Of a DNA stretch of 64,000 bases, positions 17,838 to 25,572 are shown one piece after another. This stretch comes from Nocardioides sp. TF02-7 (GTDB lineage: Bacteria > Actinomycetota > Actinomycetes > Propionibacteriales > Nocardioidaceae), in NCBI RefSeq assembly GCF_022437945.1, contig NZ_CP092535.1, positions 2,046,001 through 2,110,000 of the forward strand, read 5' to 3'. The translations under genes were made by a program, and so were the position numbers. Positions within the stretch are counted from its first letter, which is position 1. The number at the start of each line of letters is the position of its first letter. Under the pieces are notes generated by a model. That model did no database searches. It was not told the DNA's origin and worked only from the letters and a program-made list of their open reading frames with translations.

Positions 17838-18548
17838 GTGGTGACAGCCGAGCAGCACTCCGGTAGACCTTCGCCCGTCGAGGCTCCGAGCGCGGGGTGG
17901 CTGGCCAGTCAGGGCAGGCTCCAGCGGTTCGTGCTGGAGTACGAGTTCGGTCTGCGCGCGTTGGAGACCAAACTGTCGATCCTGCGAGACGAATTCCTCT
18001 ACCTGCACGACTACAACCCCATCGAGCACGTCTCGAGCCGGGTCAAGACCGCCGAGAGCATCGTGGCCAAGGTGCAGCGACGCGGACTGGTCTCCCAGGA
18101 CGGACCTCCGACGCTCGAGGCGCTCCGAGAGCACATCACCGACATTGCCGGGATCCGTGTCACCTGTAGCTTCGTCGAGGACGTCTACAGGCTCTTCGAC
18201 CTCCTCACCCGTCAGGAGGACGTCTCCATCCGCCGGGTCAAGGACTACATCGCGGCGCCGAAAGCCAACGGGTACCAGAGTCTCCACGCGATCGTCGAAG
18301 TCCCGGTGTTCCTTTCCACGGGTCAGATCCGTGTGCCGGTGGAGATCCAGTTCCGCACCGTGGCGATGGACTTCTGGGCGAGCATGGAGCACAAGATCTA
18401 CTACAAGTTCCAGGGCGAGGTGCCGGACCAGATGCTCCGTGAACTGAGAGGGGCCGCTGCCACCGCAGCCGCCCTGGACGCCAGCATGCAGGCATTGCAT
18501 TCCGAGATTCACCGCGCCAGCGCGTCTTCGGACGCTCGACGTCCATGA
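17838..18548 (+). CDS. Small alarmone synthetase (RelA/SpoT synthetase domain)
   Basis: A 236-residue single-domain (p)ppGpp synthetase of the YjbM/RelQ type, intact. Motifs: HITDIAGIRVTCSFVEDVYR, RRVKDYIAAPKANGYQSLHA, VPVEIQFRTVAMDFW and ASMEHKIYYK. No hydrolase (HD) domain or ACT/TGS region is present, so it should only make alarmone and be regulated by expression or ligand. The start is GTG 17838 or 17841, 11-14 bp after the CotH stop. It is the last gene of the operon. Its link to polyphosphate genes is notable because alarmones and polyphosphate are coupled in the stringent response. Confidence 0.92.
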   Translation: MVTAEQHSGRPSPVEAPSAGWLASQGRLQRFVLEYEFGLRALETKLSILRDEFLYLHDYNPIEHVSSRVKTAESIVAKVQRRGLVSQDGPPTLEALREHITDIAGIRVTCSFVEDVYRLFDLLTRQEDVSIRRVKDYIAAPKANGYQSLHAIVEVPVFLSTGQIRVPVEIQFRTVAMDFWASMEHKIYYKFQGEVPDQMLRELRGAAATAAALDASMQALHSEIHRASASSDARRP

Positions 18549-18587
18549 CTGTCCTCCGCCGCATCGAAGGCATACCAGGCACTCATT

Positions 18588-18608
18588 CACGGCACAGGGG
18601 ACACACAA
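18588..18608 (+). promoter_or_regulatory. CACAG-like direct repeats upstream of the protease gene
   Basis: CACAG at 18593-18597 is followed 11 bp later by CACAA at 18604-18608, 24 bp before the protease ATG. This is a degenerate version of the CACAG-N6-CACAG sites at 14862 and 20467. Confidence 0.4.
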
Positions 18609-18631
18609 GGTCGACGGCCAGCATCGGGCGC

Positions 18632-19723
18632 ATGAATCGACCACTCACCATTCTGACTGCCACCGCTCTTGGTCTCTCCCTCTCTCTCGTCCCAGTGACG
18701 CCGGCCGTCGCCGACGGCCCGTCGACGACAGACGTCGAGCTCGTAGCGGACCCCTGGCCGGGCGCGCCCCCTGGGCGCCCGGGCCCTGGGGCACGCCCAG
18801 GCGGCCCACGACCTCGACCCTCGACACGTCCGTCGCGACCGCCGACCAGTCCGCAGGTCTGGTGACGATCACCAGTGAAGTGAACTTCGGCCAGGGCGAG
18901 GCGGCTGGAACCGGCATGGTCGTAGACGGCGAGGGCATCGTCGTGACGAACCACCATGTCGTCGAGCACGCGACCGACCTCGAAGTCACCATCCCTGACA
19001 CGGGTGAGACCTACCGCGCTGAAATCGTGGGCTCGGACGCGCGGAGGGGACGTCGCGGTCCTGCAGTTGGGCGGAGCCAGTGGACTGCAGACCGTAGAGC
19101 TCGCCGACTCGCCGGTCGAGGCCGGCGACACCGTCACCGCCGTCGGAGACGCCGGCGGCGACGGCGGCACGCTCACCTCGGCCTCCGGAACGGTCACCGA
19201 CGAGCGCACGTCGATCACCGTCACGGACGAACAGACCGGGCAGCGGTCGCGCCTGCGCCGGCTCATCGAGGTCGACGCCGACGTCGTGTCCGGGGACTCC
19301 GGTGGCGCCCTGACGAACGACTCAGGGCAGGTCGTGGGCATGACCGTCGCCGCCTCGAGTGGCGGAGCCGACATCGCGGGCTACGCGATCCCGATAGTGC
19401 GTGTGCTGCGCGTCCTCGACCAGGTGCTCTCCGGTGACGCCGCCGGCGGAGTGAGCATCGGGTACGACGCCTTCCTGGGCGTCACGATGGGAACGGGCTT
19501 GCAGCTGGTAGATGTCGTCGACGGATCTGCGGCCGAGAGCGCCGGTCTCTCTGCGGGCGACACCCTCACGGCTCTGGGATCCCGGCGCGTCTCCACTCAG
19601 GCGGAGCTCCGCCGGGCCGTCACGAGCCACTCGCCTGGCGAAGAGGTGACCGTCTCGTGGCAGGACGCCGACGGCTCCGCGCACTCGGCGACGGTGACCC
19701 TCGGCAGGGCACCGGTCGCGTAG
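18632..19723 (+). CDS. Secreted trypsin-like serine protease with PDZ domain (HtrA-like)
   Basis: A protein of about 363 residues. The signal peptide is MNRPLTILTATALGLSLSLV to PAVADG. The S1C fold carries the triad His (IVVTNHHVVEHA), Asp (DVAVLQLGGA) and Ser (VSGDSGGALTNDSG). A C-terminal PDZ domain follows (GVTMGTGLQLVDVVDGSAAE, LSAGDTLTALGSRRVST). Two +1 shifts lie in the C run near 18765 and the G run near 19045. It would act outside the membrane, perhaps in envelope quality control or as a cleaved signal source for the adjacent sensor kinase. No transmembrane anchor is seen after the signal peptide. Confidence 0.9.
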
Positions 19724-19746
19724 GCCGGGCTCACCAGGCGTCCGGA

Positions 19747-19776
19747 GGGGCGTCGCCGGCAGCACGGAGACGCCCC
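19747..19776. terminator. Hairpin between converging protease and SnoaL-like genes
   Basis: GGGGCGTC at 19747-19754 pairs with GACGCCCC at 19769-19776 across a 14-base loop, placed in the 75-bp gap between two converging stops. Confidence 0.5.
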
Positions 19777-19798
19777 CTCGACGGTGCCACGTGACGGG

Positions 19799-20194
19799 TC
19801 AGAACATCCCGTTGCCGTGGGCGAAGTCCTCGGCGGGCGGAATGCCCTCGGAGACGTCCCAGTGCTCGACGATCTTGCCGTTGTCATCCAGACGCATGAT
19901 GTCGACGAAGGCTCGACCGGGAGTCGATCCGTCGGTCATCACGAAGTGGGTCAGCATCACGACGTACTGCTCGTTGGCGACGACCAGCTTGGTCTCCGGG
20001 TAGAAGGTGCCCGCCGACTTAGCCATTTCGGTGGCCATCTCGATGAAGCCCTCCTTGCCGTCCCTGACCTGCGGGCTGTGCTGGATGTAGTGGTCCCCGA
20101 CGTAGGCGTCCACCGCGTCCTGCGGTCGGCCCTGTCCGAAGGCGGTCTCGAGAAACTTCTGGACGGTCTCGACGCTCTGGCTGGCCGTGGGCAT
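19799..20194 (-). CDS. SnoaL-like (NTF2-fold) protein
   Basis: An intact 131-residue protein of the SnoaL/NTF2-like superfamily. The fold is recognisable from VQKFLETAFGQGRPQDAVDA, VGDHYIQHSPQVRDGKEGF and the terminal HWDVSEGIPP segment typical of predicted ester cyclase/SnoaL-like proteins. The ATG at 20194 has a GGGAGAG ribosome site. It is divergent from the response regulator across about 315 bp. Members bind small hydrophobic ligands or catalyse aldol-type steps; the substrate is unknown and its role within the island is unclear. Confidence 0.82.
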   Translation of the reverse strand: MPTASQSVETVQKFLETAFGQGRPQDAVDAYVGDHYIQHSPQVRDGKEGFIEMATEMAKSAGTFYPETKLVVANEQYVVMLTHFVMTDGSTPGRAFVDIMRLDDNGKIVEHWDVSEGIPPAEDFAHGNGMF

Positions 20195-20509
20195 CTGCTC
20201 TCCCTGTCGGCGGTGTTCGTGTGGACCCTCAGAGACTGGCCGGGCGTGGGTGGACCCTGAGCGGACGCGCCGCCGGATGGCCAACCTCGTCTACCGTAGG
20301 ACCGCGCGCAATCTCGGGCCGTCAAGGGCACGGCCAGCATTGTCGTTGTCCAGGTGGGCGGCTCGTCGCAGCCGGACCGATGACCGTCCAGCACCGAGCG
20401 CGATCCCACAACCCCGGCGAAGCTTGCCGCGCTCGGTGATGGCGGCGACGCGTGAGTGTGTCGATCCACAGTGGTTTCACAGGGAACGCACAGTCCGAGG
20501 GATGAGGAT
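20195..20509. promoter_or_regulatory. Divergent promoter region with three CACAG repeats at exact 11-bp spacing
   Basis: No gene is seen. CACAG occurs at 20467-20471, 20478-20482 and 20489-20493, an array typical of OmpR/PhoP-family tandem binding, ending 16 bp before the response regulator start. This predicts autoregulation, and possibly control of the divergent SnoaL-like gene. Confidence 0.65.
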
Positions 20510-21227
20510 GTGCCTGTGGAACTGACGAGGCCTGACGGTACGCCCTTGCGCGTGCTCGTCGTCGATGACGAGGTCAACATCGCCGAGCTGGTCGTGATGG
20601 CGCTGCGCTACGAGGGCTGGGACGCGATCATGGCCCACACAGGCGTCCGTGCTGTGACGGCCGCCAAGGAGCACAGACCCGACGTGATCGTGCTCGACTG
20701 GATGCTTCCCGACTTCGACGGACTCGAGGTGCTACGTCGGCTGCGCACGACTGACCCCGACATCCCGGTGCTGTTCCTGACCGCCCGGGACGCCGTCGAG
20801 GACCGAGTGGCCGGATTGACCGCGGGCGGTGACGACTACGTCACCAAGCCGTTCTCGCTCGAGGAAGTCGTCGCACGGCTGCGAGCGCTCGTCCGGCGCG
20901 CAGGCGCGCGGCCGACCGCCAGGTCCTCCGTTCTCGTCGTTGGCGACCTGACCCTCGACGAGGACAGCCGAGAGAGTTTTCCGCGGAGACGAGGAAGTCA
21001 CCCTGACGGCAACCGAGTTCGAGCTGTTGCGCTTCCTCATGCGCAACCCGCGCCGCGTGCTCAGCAAGGCCCAGATACTCGACCGCGTCTGGAACTACGA
21101 CTTCGGCGGCCAGGCCAACGTCGTTGAGCTCTACATCTCGTACCTGCGCAAGAAGATCGACGCGGGCCGCGAGCCCATGATCCACACCATGCGTGGTGCC
21201 GGCTACGTGCTGAAGCCTGCGCCGTGA
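20510..21227 (+). CDS. OmpR/PhoP-family response regulator
   Basis: A protein of about 239 residues. The receiver domain shows the acidic pair VVDDEVNIAELV, the phosphoacceptor Asp in VIVLDWMLPDFDGLE, and Lys in DDYVTKPFSLEE. The winged-helix DNA-binding domain ends ANVVELYISYLRKKIDAGRE and MIHTMRGAGYVLKP. One +1 shift near 20973-20980 (probably the T run) joins DEDSRESF to RGDEEVTLTATEFELL. The start is GTG 20510; ATGs nearby are out of frame. The stop overlaps the GTG of the kinase. Three upstream CACAG repeats suggest autoregulation. Confidence 0.92.
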
Positions 21228-22660
21228 GGCGGTTCCGCTCCCTGACCTCGCGGCTGACGGTCACCGCGGTCGCACTCGTGGCAGTGGTGGCACTGGGACT
21301 CGGCCTGGCGACCACCCTCATGATGCGGCACTCTCTGACCCAACAACTCGACCGCGACCTCGTCGAGGCCGCCGACCGCGCAGGCCAGTTCCCCGGCGCC
21401 CCTTTGCCGGCCGGTACCCCCGATGACATCGGGCTTGGCGCCGATCGGCGCCCGCCCCAAGACCTCGGCACGCTGAACGTCTACATCTCTGCCTCCGGCG
21501 TCTATGAGGGCTTCTACCTGACCGTGGACTCTGAGGACAGGTTCACGGTGAAGGTCCTCGACGAGAACGTTCTCGACGAGCTCGCCGACGTCCCGCTCGA
21601 CGGGCGCCCGCACGACGTCCAGCTGGAAGGCTTGGGGAGCTACCGAGTGCTCGGGACCGACGACGGTCAAGATCGGGTGGTCGGGCTGCCCACCGCAGAC
21701 GTGGACGACGCAGTGGCCGCTCTGGTGTGGACCGAGGTCCTCCTCGGACTGCTCGCGGTCATGGTCGCAGGCGGAGCCGCCACCGTCGTCGTACGCCGCC
21801 AGCTCGGTCCCCTTCGAGAGGTGGCCGCGACCGCGCGCGCGGTTGCCGCGACGCCGCTCTCCAGCGGCGAGGTCGGTCCCACGGAGAGGGTCCCCGACCA
21901 CCTCACCGACGAGCAGACCGAGGTCGGCCGGGTGGGCGCAGCGCTCAACACCCTCCTGGCCCACGTAGAGACGTCGCTGGATGCGCGGCACCGCAGCGAG
22001 CAGCAGGTGCGCCAATCCGTCGCCGACGCGTCCCACGAGCTACGCACCCCCCTCGCCACGATCACCGGCTACACCGAACTGGCCCGACGCAGGCCGGACG
22101 ACCCAGTGACCTCGGTCGCGGCCCTGGCCAAGGTCGAGGAGGAGTCGGCGCGGATGACTCACCTAGTCGAGGACCTGCTGCTGCTGGCCCGCCTCGACGC
22201 CGGAAGACCGCTGCGCCGAGACACGGTCGACCTCACCCGCCTCCTCCTCGAGGCGGTCGCGGACGCACGCGTCGTCGCACCGCAGCACCACTGGCGACTC
22301 GAGCTACCCGAGCAGGCGATCGAGGTCACCGGCGACGAGCAGCGGCTGCACCAGGTTGTCACCAACCTGCTCACCAACGCGCGCAAGCACACCCCGGCCG
22401 GAACCACCGTCACCGTGACCGGCCGCGCAGACGGATTCACTGTCTCCGACGACGGTCCCGGCTTCCCACCAGAACTGGCCGGTGCAGCTTTCGAACGCTT
22501 CACACGCGGCGACTCCGCACGCACCCGGGAGGAGGGTGGCGCCGGCCTCGGGCTCGCCCTTGTCGAAGCGATCGTCCGAGCCCACGGCGGGTCGGTGTCG
22601 TTGCACAGTGCCCGAGCGGGTGCAAGGATCGATGTGAGCCTCAGCGAGGATCCCGGCTGA
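21224..22660 (+). CDS. Membrane sensor histidine kinase
   Basis: An intact 478-residue kinase coupled to the response regulator by a GTGA overlap. It has two transmembrane helices (TVTAVALVAVVALGLGLATT near residue 12 and LVWTEVLLGLLAVMVAGGAA near 166) flanking a sensor of about 135 residues facing outside. Then come a HAMP region, the H-box VADASHELRTPLATITGYTE, and N/G boxes (QVVTNLLTNARKHTPAGTT, VSDDGPGFPPEL, GGAGLGLALVEAI). The layout matches the MprB/TcrY type. The signal is unknown; the neighbouring secreted protease and CotH lipoprotein suggest an envelope cue. Confidence 0.95.
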   Translation: MRRFRSLTSRLTVTAVALVAVVALGLGLATTLMMRHSLTQQLDRDLVEAADRAGQFPGAPLPAGTPDDIGLGADRRPPQDLGTLNVYISASGVYEGFYLTVDSEDRFTVKVLDENVLDELADVPLDGRPHDVQLEGLGSYRVLGTDDGQDRVVGLPTADVDDAVAALVWTEVLLGLLAVMVAGGAATVVVRRQLGPLREVAATARAVAATPLSSGEVGPTERVPDHLTDEQTEVGRVGAALNTLLAHVETSLDARHRSEQQVRQSVADASHELRTPLATITGYTELARRRPDDPVTSVAALAKVEEESARMTHLVEDLLLLARLDAGRPLRRDTVDLTRLLLEAVADARVVAPQHHWRLELPEQAIEVTGDEQRLHQVVTNLLTNARKHTPAGTTVTVTGRADGFTVSDDGPGFPPELAGAAFERFTRGDSARTREEGGAGLGLALVEAIVRAHGGSVSLHSARAGARIDVSLSEDPG

Positions 22661-22923
22661 CGGGGCCGCACACGCCCACATCGGCTATGAGCGGGCGGAT
22701 TTGGCTTCCCCCTGGCGGATGCTCGGTCCTCCCATCCCCGGGCCTCTCGTCCGGCCCATCAACGGCTGAAAAACTCTTGAAATGGGGTGTCGAGCCGACC
22801 GGGTCCGCATAGAGCCGACTGACTCCGACATCGGACCCGAGGGGCCGCTGACCTGGTACTTTGCATCAACTGACGGGTCGTCTGAGGGCGCGCCGAGACG
22901 GCTACTGACCTACCCGGGCCTAG
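22661..22923. other. Gene-free right end of the island
   Basis: About 260 bp between the kinase stop and attR. No ORF with plausible coding character, RNA gene or clear hairpin was seen. Confidence 0.5.
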
Positions 22924-22968
22924 CTACGGATCAGAAGGTTTGGGGTTCGAATCCCTACAGGCGCGCAG
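22924..22968. repeat. attR: duplicate of the tRNA-Arg(ACG) 3' half
   Basis: 45 bases identical to 8795-8839, from the anticodon loop to past the acceptor end. The D-arm and 5' acceptor are absent, so this is not a tRNA gene. Downstream lies the probable original tRNA terminator. Confidence 0.93.
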
Positions 22969-22995
22969 CAGGTGGGCGATAGCGACAGCCTCCCG

Positions 22996-23027
22996 AAGAG
23001 CCCTGGGCCCAACGGTCCGGGGCTCTT
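22996..23027 (+). terminator. Probable original terminator of tRNA-Arg
   Basis: AAGAGCCCTGGGCC and GGTCCGGGGCTCTT form a strong stem around a short CAAC loop followed by TCC. It lies the right distance after the tRNA 3' half, on the chromosomal side of attR. Confidence 0.65.
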
Positions 23028-23102
23028 TCCGTTGTGCGGGCGCGAATCTGGGCGCCCTGCCCTGTCGCGACGGGGGCAGTACGCGAAGGTCGGTCGGGCT
23101 GC

Positions 23103-24302
23103 TCAGTGCCGTTCGACCCGCATCGTGCGCCTGAACGTCGGTGCCGCGACCGCCGCCGCGGCTCCGACGTGGACGACTCCGGCCGCGAGCAGGAGGCTGG
23201 CGCCGCCGGTGAGGAACGCGCCGGAGGCGGCGCCGGCCGCGAACGCGGCGAGCTTGAGGCTGGCAGCGGTGGTGTGCACGTTGCTGCGTGCGCCGCTGGG
23301 CGCCTCCCGATGGCGAACGAGCAGGGTGGCGGTGAAGACCATCCCTTCGGCGGCGCCGGCAGCGACCAGCAGGGCGCAGAGGACCGGCCAGCCGGGAGTC
23401 GTCGCCGCGGCCAGCAGGAGCACTCCCGTCGCCGCGGTGCCGACGACCACGGTGCGCAGCGCTGACCGGGCGGCGCGTTGGACGCGGGTCATCGCGGCGA
23501 CGCCGAGCAGCGCGCCCACGGACAAGCAGGCCAGGAGGACACCGGCCGCGTCCTCGGAGGCGCCTTCCTCCACCGCGACGAGGGGTGTGGCGACGAAGGC
23601 CATGCCCAGCCCGAGGTAGCCGGCGGTCGTCGAGAAGGTGGCTGTCCGCAGCCGTGGCAGCAGCAGGAGCGTGCGGAGGCCGGCCAGGGTGTCGGCTCCG
23701 AGGCCGGCTCTGCCCGCTGCCTCCCCAGCGCCCGGCACCGGCGCCGTCCGCGCTGCCCAGAGAGCGGCCGGGATCCCGGCGGCCAGGGCGGCGACCGCTG
23801 CCGGCAACGCCGCACCCGCCGAGGTGGCGGAGACGACGCCGGCCACGAGGAGCGGCCCGATGATGCCGGCGACGTTGTAGGTGGCCGCATCGACGGCCGC
23901 TGCCTTGTCCAGGCGGTCCGGGGGGACGAGTGTCGGCAGCTGGGCAGTCCAGCCGCCGAGCACTGCCGGGGTCCCGCAGCCAGCGGCGAAGGCGGTCACC
24001 AGCAGCAGCCAAGTCGGAGCGGGAATGGTGGCGACGACCACCAGCAGCAAAGCCACCCACGTCATGGCCGCAGCGATGAGGTACGTCGGCCGGCGGGCGC
24101 GGTCCAGCCCGAGCCCTACGACCGGACCGGAGAGCGCGCAACCCAGGGTGAGGACTGAGACAGCAGCGGCGGCCTGGGCATGGCCGCCCCCGGTGCCGGC
24201 GACGCCCAGCAGCAGGGCCGGCGCCGCCATCTCGTCACCGAGCCGGGCGAGGGACGCGCCGGCCAGCCACGGGAGTGGCACCTCGCGGTAACGGATATCC
24301 AC
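23103..24302 (-). CDS. MFS transporter
   Basis: An intact 399-residue major facilitator superfamily protein with about twelve hydrophobic segments (SVLTLGCALSGPVVGLGLDR, LLVVVATIPAPTWLLLVTAF, AFAAGAASGAFLTGG and others). The loop 2-3 motif appears as GLGLDRARRPTYL. It is probably a proton-driven efflux pump of unknown substrate. The start GTG 24302 sits inside a 28-bp palindrome and has no ribosome site, so a leaderless transcript or an internal start (GTG 24281) is possible. It follows the CGNR regulator gene on the same strand, so the two likely form a unit. Confidence 0.88.
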   Translation of the reverse strand: MDIRYREVPLPWLAGASLARLGDEMAAPALLLGVAGTGGGHAQAAAAVSVLTLGCALSGPVVGLGLDRARRPTYLIAAAMTWVALLLVVVATIPAPTWLLLVTAFAAGCGTPAVLGGWTAQLPTLVPPDRLDKAAAVDAATYNVAGIIGPLLVAGVVSATSAGAALPAAVAALAAGIPAALWAARTAPVPGAGEAAGRAGLGADTLAGLRTLLLLPRLRTATFSTTAGYLGLGMAFVATPLVAVEEGASEDAAGVLLACLSVGALLGVAAMTRVQRAARSALRTVVVGTAATGVLLLAAATTPGWPVLCALLVAAGAAEGMVFTATLLVRHREAPSGARSNVHTTAASLKLAAFAAGAASGAFLTGGASLLLAAGVVHVGAAAAVAAPTFRRTMRVERH

Positions 24303-24315
24303 GGATATACGTTAC
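24288..24315 (-). promoter_or_regulatory. 28-bp palindromic operator overlapping the MFS start
   Basis: GTAACGGATATCCA and CGGATATACGTTAC form an inverted repeat with 12 of 14 positions matching. It spans the MFS start codon, so a dimeric repressor bound here would block expression. Confidence 0.6.
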
Positions 24316-24325
24316 AAGATGCTGC

Positions 24326-24855
24326 TCACTCGCCTTGTCGGGACCGGTGGTCGGCGACACGAGCCCGATTCGAGCACCGGGTCGAGCAGAACCGGCGAGG
24401 CGCGCCCCGTCCGGGGTCCAGGAAGGGCCGGCGGCAATCCTGCGCGGCACACAGCCCGCCGACCCGGCGGTTGGTCTCGGCGATCCGGATCGCCAACGCG
24501 AGCGCGGTCGAGGAGGCGAACCACTGCGCCCATCCCCGATCCGGGGGTCGGCGTGCAGGTGCCAGCCGACGCCTTCGTGCTCCAGGCGCGGGGTCACCGC
24601 CCAGCGCTCCAGCATCCGGTTCACCGCTGCGGCCCAGTCGTCCACCGAGTCCAACGCGAACAGCGCGCGCAGCTCTTCGCACACCTCGGCGACACCGGCC
24701 ACGTCTCGAGGGCCGAGGCTGATCTCCGGACCCTCTCCGTGCGCCACGAGCACCGCTTCGACGTCGGACCGGTCCAACGTGCGCTCGTGATGGAGCTCCA
24801 AGAGGTGCACGGCGCGACGGGTGACGTCGACGGCGGAACGCGGGGGTCGTCCCAT
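24326..24855 (-). CDS. ABATE/CGNR zinc-finger regulator
   Basis: A protein of about 176 residues. The N-terminal ABATE-type part (SAVDVTRRAVHLLELHHERT, EVCEELRALFALDSVDDWAA) is followed by the CGNR zinc finger at the C-terminus: CAAQDCRRPFLDPGRGAPRR, then RFCSTRCSNRARVADHR. A single-base shift near 24541-24546 separates the halves (HLHADP then DRGWAQWFASST). Such proteins are putative stress- or ligand-responsive transcription regulators. The ATG at 24855 follows TAGGCT by six bases, so a leaderless start is likely. It probably controls the MFS gene downstream. Confidence 0.8.
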
Positions 24856-25046
24856 GCGCCCAGCCTAGGGGCGGGGCCGGCCCCCGGCTTCATTCGGCGA
24901 GGGTGCCGCAGGCGAGGTTCGCAATCGCGGCCGTCATCGCTCCAGCGCGGTCCGACGCGCCCGTCGCGGCGTACTCCGGGCCTCTCCCGCGCGTGCCGGA
25001 GGGCCGACGTCAGCGGTGGGTCAGCGGCGTCGCGCACGCTCGCTGC

Positions 25047-25553
25047 ATGCGAACGACCGTCGACCGCGTCGCACCGCCGGCCACCTCGACCAGCCCGAGC
25101 CAGACGCCCACCGTCAGGCACCTCTGGCCGGGCGACGATGGGGCTGTCGCGGACCTGGTCGCCGGCTGCTCGGAGCGGTGCCTACGGGACCGGTTCTTCG
25201 GCCACGTCGCCGACCCGGCGGCGGTGCTGGTGGGCCTGGTGCGGGAGGCGGTGTGGGAGGGCTGCGCCGCGGGAGCGTTTGTCGACGGTCGCCGGGAGCC
25301 GTCCCTGGTGGCGGTGGCCGTCGCGCTGCCCGATCGTGCCGGCAGGACGTGGGAGCTGGGCGTGCTGGTGCGCGACGACTGGCAGGGCCGCGGAGTCGGC
25401 GCCCGCCTCCTGGACCTCGTCCTTGCGGAGGCATCGGTCGCCGGGGTCACCCCGGTCGCTGTCGTCGAGGCCGCGAACGGGCGGGCGCTCCGGCTCGTCA
25501 GCCGGCTGGGCCGCACGGCTGTCGGCGCCGCGCTCCTCGTCGAGGTCTGCTGA
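25047..25553 (+). CDS. GNAT-family N-acetyltransferase
   Basis: A 168-residue GNAT enzyme using acetyl-CoA. The core shows VRHLWPGDDGAVADLVAGCS, then strand ELGVLVRDDWQGRGVGARLL, in which QGRGVG is the acetyl-CoA pyrophosphate loop. The last part (VEAANGRALRLVSRLG) is the usual N-x-R-A-x-x-L helix. The ATG 25047 start leaves a short Pro/Ser-rich N-terminal extension. It diverges from the CGNR gene. The substrate is not predictable. Confidence 0.85.
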   Translation: MRTTVDRVAPPATSTSPSQTPTVRHLWPGDDGAVADLVAGCSERCLRDRFFGHVADPAAVLVGLVREAVWEGCAAGAFVDGRREPSLVAVAVALPDRAGRTWELGVLVRDDWQGRGVGARLLDLVLAEASVAGVTPVAVVEAANGRALRLVSRLGRTAVGAALLVEVC

Positions 25554-25572
25554 CCGCCGGCCTCGGTGAGCG

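Larger units (their letters stand above)
8795..22968. mobile_element. Integrative genomic island in tRNA-Arg(ACG), 14.2 kb
   Basis: The island is bounded by identical 45-bp repeats of the tRNA-Arg 3' half, with xis and int next to attL in the classic layout. It holds an integrase relic, a second Xis-like protein, an IS256-family IS, the DUF4956/VTC/CotH/alarmone operon, a secreted protease, a SnoaL-like protein and a two-component system. No relaxase, conjugation, replication or phage structural gene is visible, so it is a non-self-transmissible island or the remains of one. Some segments (10.6-12.6 kb, 14.5-14.95 kb) look lower in GC by eye than the flanks. Confidence 0.9.

Noticed and set aside
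16554..18644. 696-codon frame antisense to the CotH and alarmone synthetase genes
   Set aside because: No motifs, no ribosome site, and complete overlap with genes of clear family membership.
22924..22968. Second tRNA-Arg gene
   Set aside because: Only the 3' half is present; the acceptor 5' strand and D-arm are missing, so it is attR.
8795..22968. Prophage or conjugative element
   Set aside because: No capsid, tail, portal, terminase, lysis, relaxase or type IV secretion gene is visible, so I call it a genomic island only.
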